Source: Thermoplasmatota archaeon
GTDB lineage: Archaea; Thermoplasmatota; Thermoplasmata; Thermoplasmatales; Thermoplasmataceae
DNA: 57,643 nucleotides
NCBI GenBank assembly: GCA_023484105.1
Contig: JAMDBD010000003.1
Coordinates: 1-57,643 of the forward strand
Direction of reading: 5' to 3'
The position numbers were made by a program, and so were the translations under genes. Below, piece after piece: positions 17,362-25,576 of this stretch (position 1 is the stretch's first letter; every line of letters begins with the position of its first letter). A model generated the notes under the pieces. That model searched no databases. It was not told the origin of the DNA and saw only the letters and a list, made by a program, of their open reading frames with translations.

Positions 17362-18394
17362 GGGGCCAAGTTCACACCAGATTGACTTCTGGATCAGGGA
17401 GATGCTTCCGGCAGGGACAAAGTTGGGGCATATAGGGACGCTGGATCCCATGGCCACAGGAGTTCTTGTAATTGCAATAGGAAGAGCAGTCAAGCTGATA
17501 GATATTGCCCATGAGTTCCCGAAGGAATACATTGGAGTCATGCTTCTTCATGGTGATGTTGAAGACAGCACTCTTAAGGATGCATTCAGGCTATTCACCG
17601 GAGACATATATCAACTCCCCCCTCTGAAATCTGCTGTGGCGAGATCAGTCAGAGTCAGGACGATATACAGCCTGACCATACTTGAGAGGGCAGGACGCAC
17701 AGTACTTTTTCACGTCAAATGCCAGTCAGGAACCTATATCAGAACTCTGTGCACAGACATAGGTACATTCCTGGGCAAAGGCGCTCAGCTTATCGATCTC
17801 AGGAGGACTGCAACGGCCAATTTTAATGAAAGCAATCTGGTTACTCTTCAGGATGTGGAGGTTGCTCTCCTGCTTTATCGACAGGGGATAAGAGAAAAAT
17901 TTGATCATATGCTCCTACCGATGGAGTATCTCTTCAGGGATCTGCCAAAGATAGTGATCAAGGATTCCTCAATATCAAATATCTCCCGTGGATCTGACCT
18001 TTTCCCTGGAGGGATAAGGGCCATAATTGGGGGCCCACAGAAAGGTGACAGGGTTCTTGCAATATCCGAGAAGAATCAGGTGATAGCAACGGGAAAAATG
18101 CTTGTTGCGTGGAATGAGATCTCAGACATAAAGGTGGTAGATTTTGACAGAGTACTTATCGATCCTATGCCTTTACGATCGAAGCATGAGCACGAAGATC
18201 CCGATCTGGTACGGTACGGAACGGAAAGGAAAAAAATACCTGTACAGAGGCATATTGGAAAACCCCGTGAAAGTCATGGAAAAACTCAGACAGGGAGTGA
18301 TACCGGAAATAGAGGAAGAACCGGCTTCAGCTCTGCCGGACCTGAGAGAGATAGCCATAGAATTCGCAAGAAAAAGAATAAGGGAAGAGTTTGA
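17330..18394 (+). CDS. truB: tRNA/rRNA pseudouridine synthase Cbf5 (TruB family)
   Basis: 354 residues from ATG 17330 (MSGFLVVDKPKGPSSHQ). The catalytic aspartate is Asp39 in GHIGTLDPMATGVL. The family strands YIGVMLLHGD and LKSAVARSVRVR follow, and the PUA domain runs near 210-285 (GDRVLAISEKNQVIATGKM to VVDFDRVLIDP). In archaea Cbf5 is the catalytic subunit of H/ACA RNPs and also modifies tRNA U55. The last ~70 codons lie in another frame over the start of nop5, far beyond the usual PUA end, so the tail may be a readthrough extension of the PUA end. The in-frame ATG at 17294 is inside cmk and is rejected. Confidence 0.92.
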   Translation: MSGFLVVDKPKGPSSHQIDFWIREMLPAGTKLGHIGTLDPMATGVLVIAIGRAVKLIDIAHEFPKEYIGVMLLHGDVEDSTLKDAFRLFTGDIYQLPPLKSAVARSVRVRTIYSLTILERAGRTVLFHVKCQSGTYIRTLCTDIGTFLGKGAQLIDLRRTATANFNESNLVTLQDVEVALLLYRQGIREKFDHMLLPMEYLFRDLPKIVIKDSSISNISRGSDLFPGGIRAIIGGPQKGDRVLAISEKNQVIATGKMLVAWNEISDIKVVDFDRVLIDPMPLRSKHEHEDPDLVRYGTERKKIPVQRHIGKPRESHGKTQTGSDTGNRGRTGFSSAGPERDSHRIRKKKNKGRV

Positions 18395-18983
18395 TCTCGA
18401 CCAGCGTATAATCAGATTGCACTCCTTCAGGCAGGAACTGGACAGGATCATAAATATGTATTCTGAACAGCTCTCCTCATTCCTTGCTGTTGAGAAAGGA
18501 ACAGCGAAGCACAGAAATCCCTGCGCCATGTTCGAAACGGCCACAGAAGATACGATCTTTTCAGCAATAATGAAGGAGGGAAGAAACCTGTGCAGCCTCA
18601 GAAACCTGGTAAATGATGGACTGAAAAATGCCATATCGGGCATCATGCCAAACGCATGTGACCTGGCTGGTGAGGAGATAAGCCTTGACATGCTGTCAGC
18701 AGCAGGGTCACTCAAGAAGCTTGCAGAACTGCCCTCAGGATCCATTCAGGTGATGGGGGCAGAGAAAGCCCTCTTCAAGCATAAGCGGGAGGGAAGCCCT
18801 TCTCCTAAACATGGATTCATATTTAAGTACCCAGGGATATCAGTGATCCCTAGAGGAAAGAGAGGAAAGGTGGCCCGGTTTATCGCATCCAGACTCGCTA
18901 TTGCATTCAGAGCAGACTACTTTGGAAGAAAGATAGACACAGAGCAAATGAAGCTTGAAATAAAGAGGAGAATAACTCAGTAG
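18186..18983 (+). CDS. C/D box RNP core protein Nop5 (Nop56/58 family), short form
   Basis: 265 residues from ATG 18186. The N-terminal ~60 residues keep a short version of the fibrillarin-binding domain (IWYGTERKGKKYLYRGIL, then KVMEKLRQGVIPEI). A coiled-coil helix pair follows (LREIAIEFARKRIREEFDLDQ onward). The Nop RNA-binding domain is complete: SAAGSLKKLAELPSGSIQVMGAEKALFKH and RGKRGKVARFIASRLAIAFRADYFG. Archaeal Nop5 is normally about 370-420 residues, so the N-terminal domain is strongly reduced. No fibrillarin gene follows; the next gene is purF on the opposite strand. The start overlaps Cbf5 by 209 bases. Confidence 0.85.
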   Translation: MSTKIPIWYGTERKGKKYLYRGILENPVKVMEKLRQGVIPEIEEEPASALPDLREIAIEFARKRIREEFDLDQRIIRLHSFRQELDRIINMYSEQLSSFLAVEKGTAKHRNPCAMFETATEDTIFSAIMKEGRNLCSLRNLVNDGLKNAISGIMPNACDLAGEEISLDMLSAAGSLKKLAELPSGSIQVMGAEKALFKHKREGSPSPKHGFIFKYPGISVIPRGKRGKVARFIASRLAIAFRADYFGRKIDTEQMKLEIKRRITQ

Positions 18984-20449
18984 CCTTCCAGTGCAGCCTG
19001 AAGTTCGTATCCTTTACCCTGAACATATGTCGGGTAACTTCCGTTCAGGCATCCGATGCACAGCTGATCCTTACTGAATTCAATGGATCTGGTGAGGTTC
19101 TTTATTGAGATGTATCCCAGAGTATCTGCCCCTATTTCCCTTCTTATCTCTTCTACTGTTTTTCCAGAGGCAAGAAACTGGTCTTTTGTCTTCATGTCTA
19201 CACCAAAATAACAAGGAGACAGAATGGGCGGACAGCCAATTCTGACATGTATCTGTGTAGCACCAGCCTTCCTGAGAATTGAAACTATGTGTTTGATGGT
19301 GTTTCCCCGAACTATGCTGTCATCCACAAGAACCACTTTCTTGCCCTCGACGACTGATCTGATGGGATTCAGCTTAATCTTGACCGCTGCCTCTCTGGAT
19401 TTCTGGCTCGGCATGATGAAGGTCCTCTGCGAGTACCTGTTCTTTATCAGCCCCTCATCATAGGGGATTCCTGACCTGTGTGAATAGCCAAGAGCCTGTG
19501 CCCTTCCAGAGTCTGGAACCGGAATTACAACATCCGCCTCAACGGGATATTCCTCTGCCAGCTTCTCTCCAATTTTCTTCCGGACCTCAAAAACCTCCTT
19601 TCCGTCAATGGTACTGTCCGGTCTTGCAAAATACACATACTCAAACATGCAGTGAGCTGTCCTCCTTGCCGGATAAACGAAGTGAGAGACAGGGCCGCTT
19701 GTGGTCATCTCCACCAGCTCTCCAGGGCGGACATCCCTAATGACCCTCCCGCCAAGTGAATCTATTGCACAGCTTTCTGACGCAATTATGTAAAAACCAT
19801 CAAATTCTCCCAATATCAGCGGTCTGATACCGTAAGGATCCCTGAGTGCAAAAAGGCGATCATTTATGAGAATCGCAGCAGCATAAGCTCCATTAAGTCT
19901 CCCCATGGCATAACGTATCCCTCTGGGCATCCCAAATTCAGCAACATCCTTGGCAATCTCCACAAGCATAACCTCGGTGTCTGAGGAGGTGACAAAGGAT
20001 GACCCCTTTTTCTTCAGCTCCTCCCTGAGCCTGTCCTGGTTTGTTATTTCTCCATTATGGGATAGCGCCACATACCCAACCGATGATGATATTACGAAGG
20101 GACCAGCATTTTCCAGAGATTTGGATCCCTGCGTTGAATATCTGGTGTGTCCAATACCAGTGCTTCCAGCGAGGGGCTGTGTTGACATGCCGTCCCTTTC
20201 CTGAAAAACATCACCAACGAGGCCCATGCCCTTCTTCAGGTTCATGGAAGAACCGTCGAAGGTGGCTATTCCGGCACTCTCCTGACCGCGATGCTGCAGA
20301 GCCTTTAGAGATATAATGATATTATGAAAAACCTGTTCCTTTCCTATTATGCCAACAACGGCACAATGTTCATCTGGCTTTTGCCCAATTGTAAGATCTA
20401 AGTCTAGCGGCAGGGAAGCCACAGTGTGAGCACCTCTTCTCTCTGACAT
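18977..20449 (-). CDS. purF: Amidophosphoribosyltransferase
   Basis: 490 residues. Catalyses the first committed step of purine synthesis (PRPP plus glutamine to phosphoribosylamine). The N-terminal Ntn-hydrolase domain has its nucleophile at Cys29, after a 28-residue propeptide (CAVVGIIG), and RGQESAGIA, GHTRYSTQGS and SHNGEITN. The PRPP-binding loop is VVLVDDSIVRGNT. Cysteines in AHCMFEYVYFARPDS, SPCYFGVD and LCIGCLNGSYP match the four ligands of the 4Fe-4S PurF type. I choose ATG 20449 over 20467 because a TATA-like box at 20478-20488 would start transcription about 20459. Its stop overlaps the nop5 stop by 7 bases (convergent). Confidence 0.94.
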   Translation of the reverse strand: MSERRGAHTVASLPLDLDLTIGQKPDEHCAVVGIIGKEQVFHNIIISLKALQHRGQESAGIATFDGSSMNLKKGMGLVGDVFQERDGMSTQPLAGSTGIGHTRYSTQGSKSLENAGPFVISSSVGYVALSHNGEITNQDRLREELKKKGSSFVTSSDTEVMLVEIAKDVAEFGMPRGIRYAMGRLNGAYAAAILINDRLFALRDPYGIRPLILGEFDGFYIIASESCAIDSLGGRVIRDVRPGELVEMTTSGPVSHFVYPARRTAHCMFEYVYFARPDSTIDGKEVFEVRKKIGEKLAEEYPVEADVVIPVPDSGRAQALGYSHRSGIPYDEGLIKNRYSQRTFIMPSQKSREAAVKIKLNPIRSVVEGKKVVLVDDSIVRGNTIKHIVSILRKAGATQIHVRIGCPPILSPCYFGVDMKTKDQFLASGKTVEEIRREIGADTLGYISIKNLTRSIEFSKDQLCIGCLNGSYPTYVQGKGYELQAALEGY

Positions 20450-20477
20450 GATAGCTGTGATGTCCACATCTTCTGCA

Positions 20478-20488
20478 GGTTATATGAA
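20478..20488 (-). promoter_or_regulatory. Putative TATA box for purF
   Basis: Minus-strand TTCATATAACC, about 35 bases before ATG 20449 and within the 81-base gap after the Sm-like gene. It suggests purF can be transcribed on its own and argues against the upstream ATG at 20467. Confidence 0.4.
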
Positions 20489-20530
20489 CCTTCTTATTGT
20501 TCATCTTTCCCATTATCTGGGTTCCATTAC

Positions 20531-20785
20531 TCAATTCTCGTCACCTCCAGATGGAGAAACGTATATGATATTGTCTCCTCTTACAAGAATCCTCTGGTGG
20601 ATACCTCTGTTTTCATCGTTGATGGTTTCGCTTGCATTCCTTATCACCAGGTTCATATACACGTCGTAGCCTTCAAGTATACCGGAGTACACTCTTTTTG
20701 ATCTGACCTCCACCATTATATTCTTTTCAAGCGATTTTCTGAGCATTTCCATAGGTCTTATTGCAACTTCTGATGTTTTCGCCAT
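20531..20785 (-). CDS. Sm-like (LSM) archaeal RNA-binding protein
   Basis: 84 residues from ATG 20785 (MAKTSEVAIRPMEMLRKS). Sm1 is VEVRSKRVYSGILEGYDVYMNLVI, where the G-x-L-x-x-x-D-x-x-M-N-L pattern is intact; Sm2 is RILVRGDNIIYVSP. Archaeal Sm proteins form heptameric rings that bind U-rich RNA ends and are implicated in RNA processing. A TATA-like box about 31 bases upstream suggests a leaderless or near-leaderless mRNA. A TTG two codons upstream is possible but not preferred. Confidence 0.93.
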   Translation of the reverse strand: MAKTSEVAIRPMEMLRKSLEKNIMVEVRSKRVYSGILEGYDVYMNLVIRNASETINDENRGIHQRILVRGDNIIYVSPSGGDEN

Positions 20786-20811
20786 AGTCAAGAAGGGGCA
20801 ATCTTTTGAGA

Positions 20812-20820
20812 CTATTTAAT
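20812..20820 (-). promoter_or_regulatory. Putative TATA box for the Sm-like gene
   Basis: Minus-strand ATTAAATAG centred about 31 bases before ATG 20785. No Shine-Dalgarno-like sequence precedes the ATG, consistent with a very short leader. Confidence 0.5.
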
Positions 20821-20960
20821 CATATTTACAGCAAAAAATTGGCAAATTGAGGGTCTTCATGCGTTGCCTTTGTACAGATCAGCATTTCCGTGAGGTTATA
20901 AGCATATGAAAGCATTGTGAGATCTGAAAGTATCAAGGGTAATATGCCTCATTCTTAAAA

Positions 20961-20970
20961 GTTAATTATA
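20961..20970 (+). promoter_or_regulatory. Putative TATA box for the M20 peptidase
   Basis: GTTAATTATA, centred about 25 bases before ATG 20991. This is the spacing expected for a leaderless transcript starting at the ATG. Confidence 0.5.
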
Positions 20971-20990
20971 GAGTTCAGCCATGTGGAAAA

Positions 20991-22187
20991 ATGTCATACT
21001 CCGAAGCCGAACTCAGAGACTTTTTAATATCTGTTGCGAAAAGGATATTGAGAATAAAGGCCATTGCGCCGTCCAGTGGCGGAGAAGGGGAACTGAAGAG
21101 AGCAGAAGAGATCTCAAGGATACTCTCTGAACTTGGATATTCAGATGTGGTGAGAATTGATGTCAGGGACTCTTCGGGAGTCGTGAGACCGAACATCTAT
21201 CTGAAAATAGGGAACATGGAGAGAACACTGTGGATCATTTCCCACATTGACACCGTTCCTGTTGGAGATCCGACCCTGTGGAAATATGCACCATTTGATG
21301 CAACCGTGGAAGGCGACAGAATATATGGCAGGGGTTCAGCCGACAACGGACAGGCAATATTCACCTCTCTCCTTCTGCTAAAAACGCTTGAGAAGGAGAA
21401 AATGAAATATAACATAGGGCTGGCATTTGTGTCCGACGAGGAAACAGGAAACCAGTACGGAATAAAGCGGCTAATCGAATCCGGTGTGTTCAGTAAGAGC
21501 GATCTCATACTGGTGCCAGACTCAGGCAGCCCTGACGGAAGCATAGTGGAGATATCGGAAAAATCCATTCTCTGGATAAAGTTCACTGTTATAGGAAAGC
21601 AGGGACATGCCAGCAAACCGGAAACAGCGCAAAACAGCTTTCTCATCGCCTCAAAACTTGTGATCGCTCTGGAGAGTGAGCTCAAGGAGCGGTTCCCTGA
21701 CTCGGATACACTCTTTAAACCTTCAGTTTCCACTTTCGTTCCCACCAGGCACGAGGAGAATGTTGGAAACGTAAACACCATTCCTGGCAGAGACATATTC
21801 TATTTTGACTGCCGTGTATTGCCAAAATACGATCTAGATATTGTTATGGATGAGGTCAAGAAGATAACCGGGAGAATAGAGTCGGAAAACGGCATTCACG
21901 TTAAGATAGACGTTGTGCAGAGACAGGAATCCAGCCCCATAGTTTCTAAGGATTCTGAGATAAACGTCAAACTCGCTGAGGCCTTGAAGGCCACCAGGAA
22001 TATAACACCAATTCTTACGGGAATAGGGGGGCAGACATTCGCCAATTTCCTGAGACAGAGCGGAATACCTGCTGCGGTATGGAGCACTGCTGAGGATTCT
22101 GTCTATCACCAGGCAAATGAATTCTGTGTCATATCCTATATATTCAAGGATCTGGAAGTGATCAGGTACATGCTGTACAACCAGTGA
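20991..22187 (+). CDS. M20-family metallopeptidase/deacylase (ArgE/DapE/ACY1-like)
   Basis: 398 residues. The co-catalytic metal motifs of the M20 family are present: SHIDTVPVGD (metal His and catalytic Asp), YGRGSADNGQ (bridging Asp), FVSDEETGNQYG (catalytic and metal Glu pair), VPDSG (metal Asp) and VYHQANEF (metal His). The lid/dimerisation domain begins near residue 200 (KQGHASKPETAQN). Substrate cannot be read from sequence: peptides, acetyl-amino acids and succinyl-diaminopimelate are all possible. It is a single-gene unit that ends back-to-back with nadM. Confidence 0.88.
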   Translation: MSYSEAELRDFLISVAKRILRIKAIAPSSGGEGELKRAEEISRILSELGYSDVVRIDVRDSSGVVRPNIYLKIGNMERTLWIISHIDTVPVGDPTLWKYAPFDATVEGDRIYGRGSADNGQAIFTSLLLLKTLEKEKMKYNIGLAFVSDEETGNQYGIKRLIESGVFSKSDLILVPDSGSPDGSIVEISEKSILWIKFTVIGKQGHASKPETAQNSFLIASKLVIALESELKERFPDSDTLFKPSVSTFVPTRHEENVGNVNTIPGRDIFYFDCRVLPKYDLDIVMDEVKKITGRIESENGIHVKIDVVQRQESSPIVSKDSEINVKLAEALKATRNITPILTGIGGQTFANFLRQSGIPAAVWSTAEDSVYHQANEFCVISYIFKDLEVIRYMLYNQ

Positions 22188-22694
22188 TCAGTCCTGCATG
22201 GCCAGATCCCTCAGTCTCTGAACACCATCAATTTCCCGGATAACTCTGACGACCTGTTCAGGGACATCATCCTCCCATCTCTTTCCATCAAGCATCTTCT
22301 TTCTTATACTGGTTCCTGACCAGTCCGTCCTGTTCATCAGCTCAACGGATCTGACATCGTACTTCTTTTCCAGAAAGAGCCTTCTGACCAGCGGGTTATT
22401 CGTATATACAGAATCAAATCTTGGAGTGAGAGCCTCCACATGGGCCACCCATAGCGGGTTGGAATTTACGTCCTCAATTGGAACAAGATAGAAATTCACA
22501 ATGCCCTTCTCCTCCAGGCTCATAGAGATCATGAGGTGCCTCTCCCCTGCAGTAAATGGATCTCTGAGGGTATGGGAGTACTGGGCACTTCCTATGCCAA
22601 TTATCACCGAAGAGTGCTCTTCGAGGATCTTCTTTATCACCTCCATGTGCCCATTATGGAATGGCTGAAACCGCCCAACAATGAGTGCTCTCAT
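22188..22694 (-). CDS. nadM: Nicotinamide-nucleotide adenylyltransferase, archaeal
   Basis: 168 residues. The nucleotidyltransferase HxGH-type motif is GRFQPFHNGHMEVI (residues 7-20), and the second signature is SGTSIRKKM in place of the usual ISSTEIR. Further family features are GIGSAQYSHTLRDPFTAGER and VYTNNPLVRRLF. It makes NAD from NMN and ATP. A TATA-like box 28 bases upstream points to a leaderless mRNA. The stop directly abuts the M20 gene stop. Confidence 0.94.
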   Translation of the reverse strand: MRALIVGRFQPFHNGHMEVIKKILEEHSSVIIGIGSAQYSHTLRDPFTAGERHLMISMSLEEKGIVNFYLVPIEDVNSNPLWVAHVEALTPRFDSVYTNNPLVRRLFLEKKYDVRSVELMNRTDWSGTSIRKKMLDGKRWEDDVPEQVVRVIREIDGVQRLRDLAMQD

Positions 22695-22718
22695 TATGAC
22701 GCTTAAATAGTAAATGAG

Positions 22719-22727
22719 TTATAAATA
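22719..22727 (-). promoter_or_regulatory. Putative TATA box for nadM
   Basis: Minus-strand TATTTATAA centred about 29 bases before ATG 22694. No ribosome binding site is visible, so translation is probably leaderless. Confidence 0.5.
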
Positions 22728-22747
22728 CTTGCCAATAGATTTTACTT

Positions 22748-23509
22748 TCACGGATATGTCGTGCAGAATGCCTTTACAAACGCTTCTTCATCCTCTGTAA
22801 GTTCAGCAGGAACGATGAACGACATGGGCGGCCTGTTCTCCATGTCCTTAAGATATCGCATACTGGTGATGCACATACATTCTCTATTGCTACCTATCAT
22901 GGAACCGGCAATTATCATAGTCTCACCGTTTATGCGAGAATCACCCAACCGCCTTCCCATCTCCAGCAGAGAAGAGAGAACTACCGCAGGTTCCATCGTT
23001 CTCTGATCCTGCAGATCCAGAAGAAGCAGAGTGTGCAGGCCGGTGTCCAAATTCTTAAGGATCTTCGCATAGGGGCTGACCGGAACAAATTTTTCAGATA
23101 AAAAAGGTATAGAGACCGGAGCACCCATTCTGTAAATGGACAGACCTGCACGAGCCGGCAGGGCATTTACTATAGATGAATTGCCAAGAACCTTTGTCTC
23201 CACCCCCTTTTCTGTGGCCATCTTTCTTACCATGTTGTGTGTCGTCGCCATCAGCGGATCTCCAATCACAAGCAGAGCAACATCTTCTTCAGCTGCCAAA
23301 TCAAGAATCGGCACTTTACCTTCGAGAAAGTCCCTCTTAGCCGGTAATACGGATTTCCCCAGTGCCTTTTCAAAGTCCTGAACGGAAAAGCCAGACTGGA
23401 ATGAAGTGTATGTGTCCAGATATACATGAGGGCATTCTCTGATGGCATCCAGCCCTTCGATTGTTATTGATTTGGGGCCATTGAGCCCTGTTCCAACAAT
23501 GTAAAGCAT
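22748..23509 (-). CDS. dphB: Diphthine synthase
   Basis: 253 residues of the tetrapyrrole-methylase-like SAM-dependent fold. Family signatures are MLYIVGTGLNGPKSITIEGL, the YLDTYTSF motif, VALLVIGDPLMATTHNM and GNSSIVNALPARAGLSIYRMG. It methylates the modified histidine of elongation factor 2 on the way to diphthamide. It lies 3 bases after the enolase stop, so the two probably share a transcript; no functional link is known. Confidence 0.94.
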   Translation of the reverse strand: MLYIVGTGLNGPKSITIEGLDAIRECPHVYLDTYTSFQSGFSVQDFEKALGKSVLPAKRDFLEGKVPILDLAAEEDVALLVIGDPLMATTHNMVRKMATEKGVETKVLGNSSIVNALPARAGLSIYRMGAPVSIPFLSEKFVPVSPYAKILKNLDTGLHTLLLLDLQDQRTMEPAVVLSSLLEMGRRLGDSRINGETMIIAGSMIGSNRECMCITSMRYLKDMENRPPMSFIVPAELTEDEEAFVKAFCTTYP

Positions 23510-23512
23510 TCT

Positions 23513-24721
23513 CTAAAGCTCTTCCTCTATTCTGATGAGTTCATTCAGTTTTGCCAGCCTTTCTCCTCCAATGGTGCCGGTCTTTATGAACTGCGATCTG
23601 AATGCTATTCCGAGGTGAGCTATGAAATCGTCAGTGGTCTCACCACTCCTGTGCGATATCGTGTTCTTCCATCCAGCTTCTGAAGCTGTACGGACAGCCT
23701 TCCATGTATCTGACAGGGTTCCAATCTGGTTAACCTTAATCAGCACCGCGTTTGTTGCCTTCATTTCTATGCCTCTGGCAATCCTTTCTGCATTGGTGGT
23801 ATAAAGATCGTCTCCTACGATTACGGATCTGTCCCCGACCTTCCTTGTTATTTCAGCAAAACCCTCGAAGTCGTGCTCATCCATGGGGTCCTCTATGAAA
23901 TAGAATCCATGTGATTTGGAGAAGGAGCACGCGTAATCTATCTGCTCGTCTCTGCTCAGTGATCCCCTCCTGTAGACATATTTCTTGCCCTCGAAGAAAG
24001 ATGAGGCCGCAAAGTCAACACCAAGCAAAACCTTGACGCCTGACTCTTTTTCCACTTCCTTTGAAACCTCCTTCACCAGATCTATTGCCTCCTCATCGCT
24101 GATACTCGCGGTCCATGCCCTTTCATCACCGACCCCTATGCTCTGGTTCTTGAATCTTTCTCTCAGTCTTATCCCAATTCTCTTATGTATTTCCGCATTA
24201 AGGGAGATGCACTCAAGCATAGTTTTTCCCTGGGTGGAGACGAGAAATTCCTGGATTGTAGTGCCGTTCTTTGTATGTTTCCCCCCGCCTATCACGTTTC
24301 CCATGGGCTTCGGAATATCACCTTTCAGGAATCCGCCCGCATAACGGTAAAGCGGAATGCCAAGGGATCCGGCTGCAGCTTTGGCAAGTGCCAGTGACAG
24401 CGCTGTGGCCAGATTTCCACCAATGTTTGAGAAATTGTCACTACCATCAATCTCTCTGAGCAGGCCGTCAAAATTCCTCTGGTTCAGTGCATTCACACCT
24501 ATGATCTTTTTCCTGATAGTGCTGTTGAATATTCGAACAGACTCCTCTACCCCCTTTTTTGGAAAGGCCTGTGCCTCAGTCTCACCAGTGCTTGCTCCGG
24601 CGGGGGCTGAGCATGTTCCGGTTGAATATGGCAGTATAATATCAGCCTCTATTGTTTTATTCCCCCTTGAATCCAGAACTATCCTGACTCTGGCATCCTG
24701 TACGATAAAGTCATCATTCAT
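23513..24721 (-). CDS. eno: Enolase (phosphopyruvate hydratase)
   Basis: 402 residues, slightly short for the family. Conserved elements are [14 protein letters not shown], the mobile loop [29 protein letters not shown], the metal ligands in LLGVDFAAS and [23 protein letters not shown], the base lysine in LIKVNQIGT and [13 protein letters not shown]. It interconverts 2-phosphoglycerate and phosphoenolpyruvate. A TATA-like box 25 bases before the ATG indicates a leaderless start. Confidence 0.95.
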   Translation of the reverse strand: MNDDFIVQDARVRIVLDSRGNKTIEADIILPYSTGTCSAPAGASTGETEAQAFPKKGVEESVRIFNSTIRKKIIGVNALNQRNFDGLLREIDGSDNFSNIGGNLATALSLALAKAAAGSLGIPLYRYAGGFLKGDIPKPMGNVIGGGKHTKNGTTIQEFLVSTQGKTMLECISLNAEIHKRIGIRLRERFKNQSIGVGDERAWTASISDEEAIDLVKEVSKEVEKESGVKVLLGVDFAASSFFEGKKYVYRRGSLSRDEQIDYACSFSKSHGFYFIEDPMDEHDFEGFAEITRKVGDRSVIVGDDLYTTNAERIARGIEMKATNAVLIKVNQIGTLSDTWKAVRTASEAGWKNTISHRSGETTDDFIAHLGIAFRSQFIKTGTIGGERLAKLNELIRIEEEL

Positions 24722-24740
24722 AGTTATGTATCAGACTGAC

Positions 24741-24750
24741 CATTATAAAT
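24741..24750 (-). promoter_or_regulatory. Putative TATA box for the eno-dphB transcript
   Basis: Minus-strand ATTTATAATG, centred about 25 bases before ATG 24721. Leaderless spacing; no second promoter is seen in the 3-base gap before dphB. Confidence 0.55.
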
Positions 24751-24925
24751 TTGTACAGTTCAAGGCAAATATTCAGAGACAAGTAACTGTTCGGCAGGCG
24801 AAATCCAACCTTATGATCTCTGCTTTCAATATGGAACTACACTGATCAATGAAGCAGATCCTGACAAATATGGATATATATGGGTTCTGATAATATGGCA
24901 ATCCATGTTTTTGCCTTCTGGTGGC

Positions 24926-24936
24926 AGATATTATCT
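24926..24936 (+). promoter_or_regulatory. Putative TATA box for the first gamma-carbonic-anhydrase-like gene
   Basis: AGATATTATCT-type box centred about 26 bases before ATG 24958, again at leaderless spacing. The rest of the 24722-24957 gap shows no other gene. Confidence 0.35.
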
Positions 24937-24957
24937 ATGTTGAAGGCATCGGCATAA

Positions 24958-25482
24958 ATGGTTCTTTATTCTCTTGGTGACAGGAAACCCTCTTTAGGCA
25001 GAAGCAGCTACGTTTCGCCGAGCGCCACGGTGATCGGGAAGGTGACCGTGGGGGAAGAGGTATGGATAGGCCCTGGAGCGGTTCTGCGCGGTGACTATGG
25101 GGAAATCATCGTTGGAGATTATTCCGCAGTAGAGGAAAACTGTGTACTACACGCAAGGCCGGATGAAAAAACAACAGTGGGCAGTCATGTGACAATCGGT
25201 CATGCTGCAGTCATTCATACAGGCACAGTGCAGGATTGGGCAGTCATAGGCATGGGAGCTATTGTTTCTGACTTTTCAAAAGTAGGCACATGGGCTGCGG
25301 TGGGTGAGGGGGCGGTTGTAAAAAACAGGGACACAATACCAGACGAATCAATAGCAGTTGGAATTCCTGCGAAAGTAATAGGAAAGATAGACGAAAATTA
25401 TAAGAAGACCTGGACTGAATACAAGGCAAGGTACAATGGATTTGCCAAAAGTTACAGGGAAATGAAGGAGATCCGAAGCTGA
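24958..25482 (+). CDS. Gamma-class carbonic anhydrase-like left-handed beta-helix protein (copy 1)
   Basis: 174 residues of hexapeptide repeats (VSPSATVIGKVTVGEEVWIGPGAVLRGD onward) forming a left-handed beta-helix, then a C-terminal helix (YKKTWTEYKARYNGFAKSYREM). Three histidines occur at the positions used for zinc in Cam/CamH-type enzymes: CVLHARP and IGHAAVIHTG. The acidic loop specific to the Cam subclass is absent, so it resembles CamH/PaaY/YrdA proteins. Carbonic anhydrase activity is plausible but not certain. A second, divergent copy is at 50537. Confidence 0.82.
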   Translation: MVLYSLGDRKPSLGRSSYVSPSATVIGKVTVGEEVWIGPGAVLRGDYGEIIVGDYSAVEENCVLHARPDEKTTVGSHVTIGHAAVIHTGTVQDWAVIGMGAIVSDFSKVGTWAAVGEGAVVKNRDTIPDESIAVGIPAKVIGKIDENYKKTWTEYKARYNGFAKSYREMKEIRS

Positions 25483-25576
25483 CAAATAGAATTGTGCACA
25501 TATCACTAAATAATTTATGTTATGATCATAGGACAACGACCGCAGGCAGAAACAGCAGGGATCAAACGTAGCTAAA

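Noticed and set aside
24357-24845. 162-codon plus-strand frame opposite enolase
   Set aside because: Antisense shadow of eno; composition follows the reverse frame and it has no recognisable domain.
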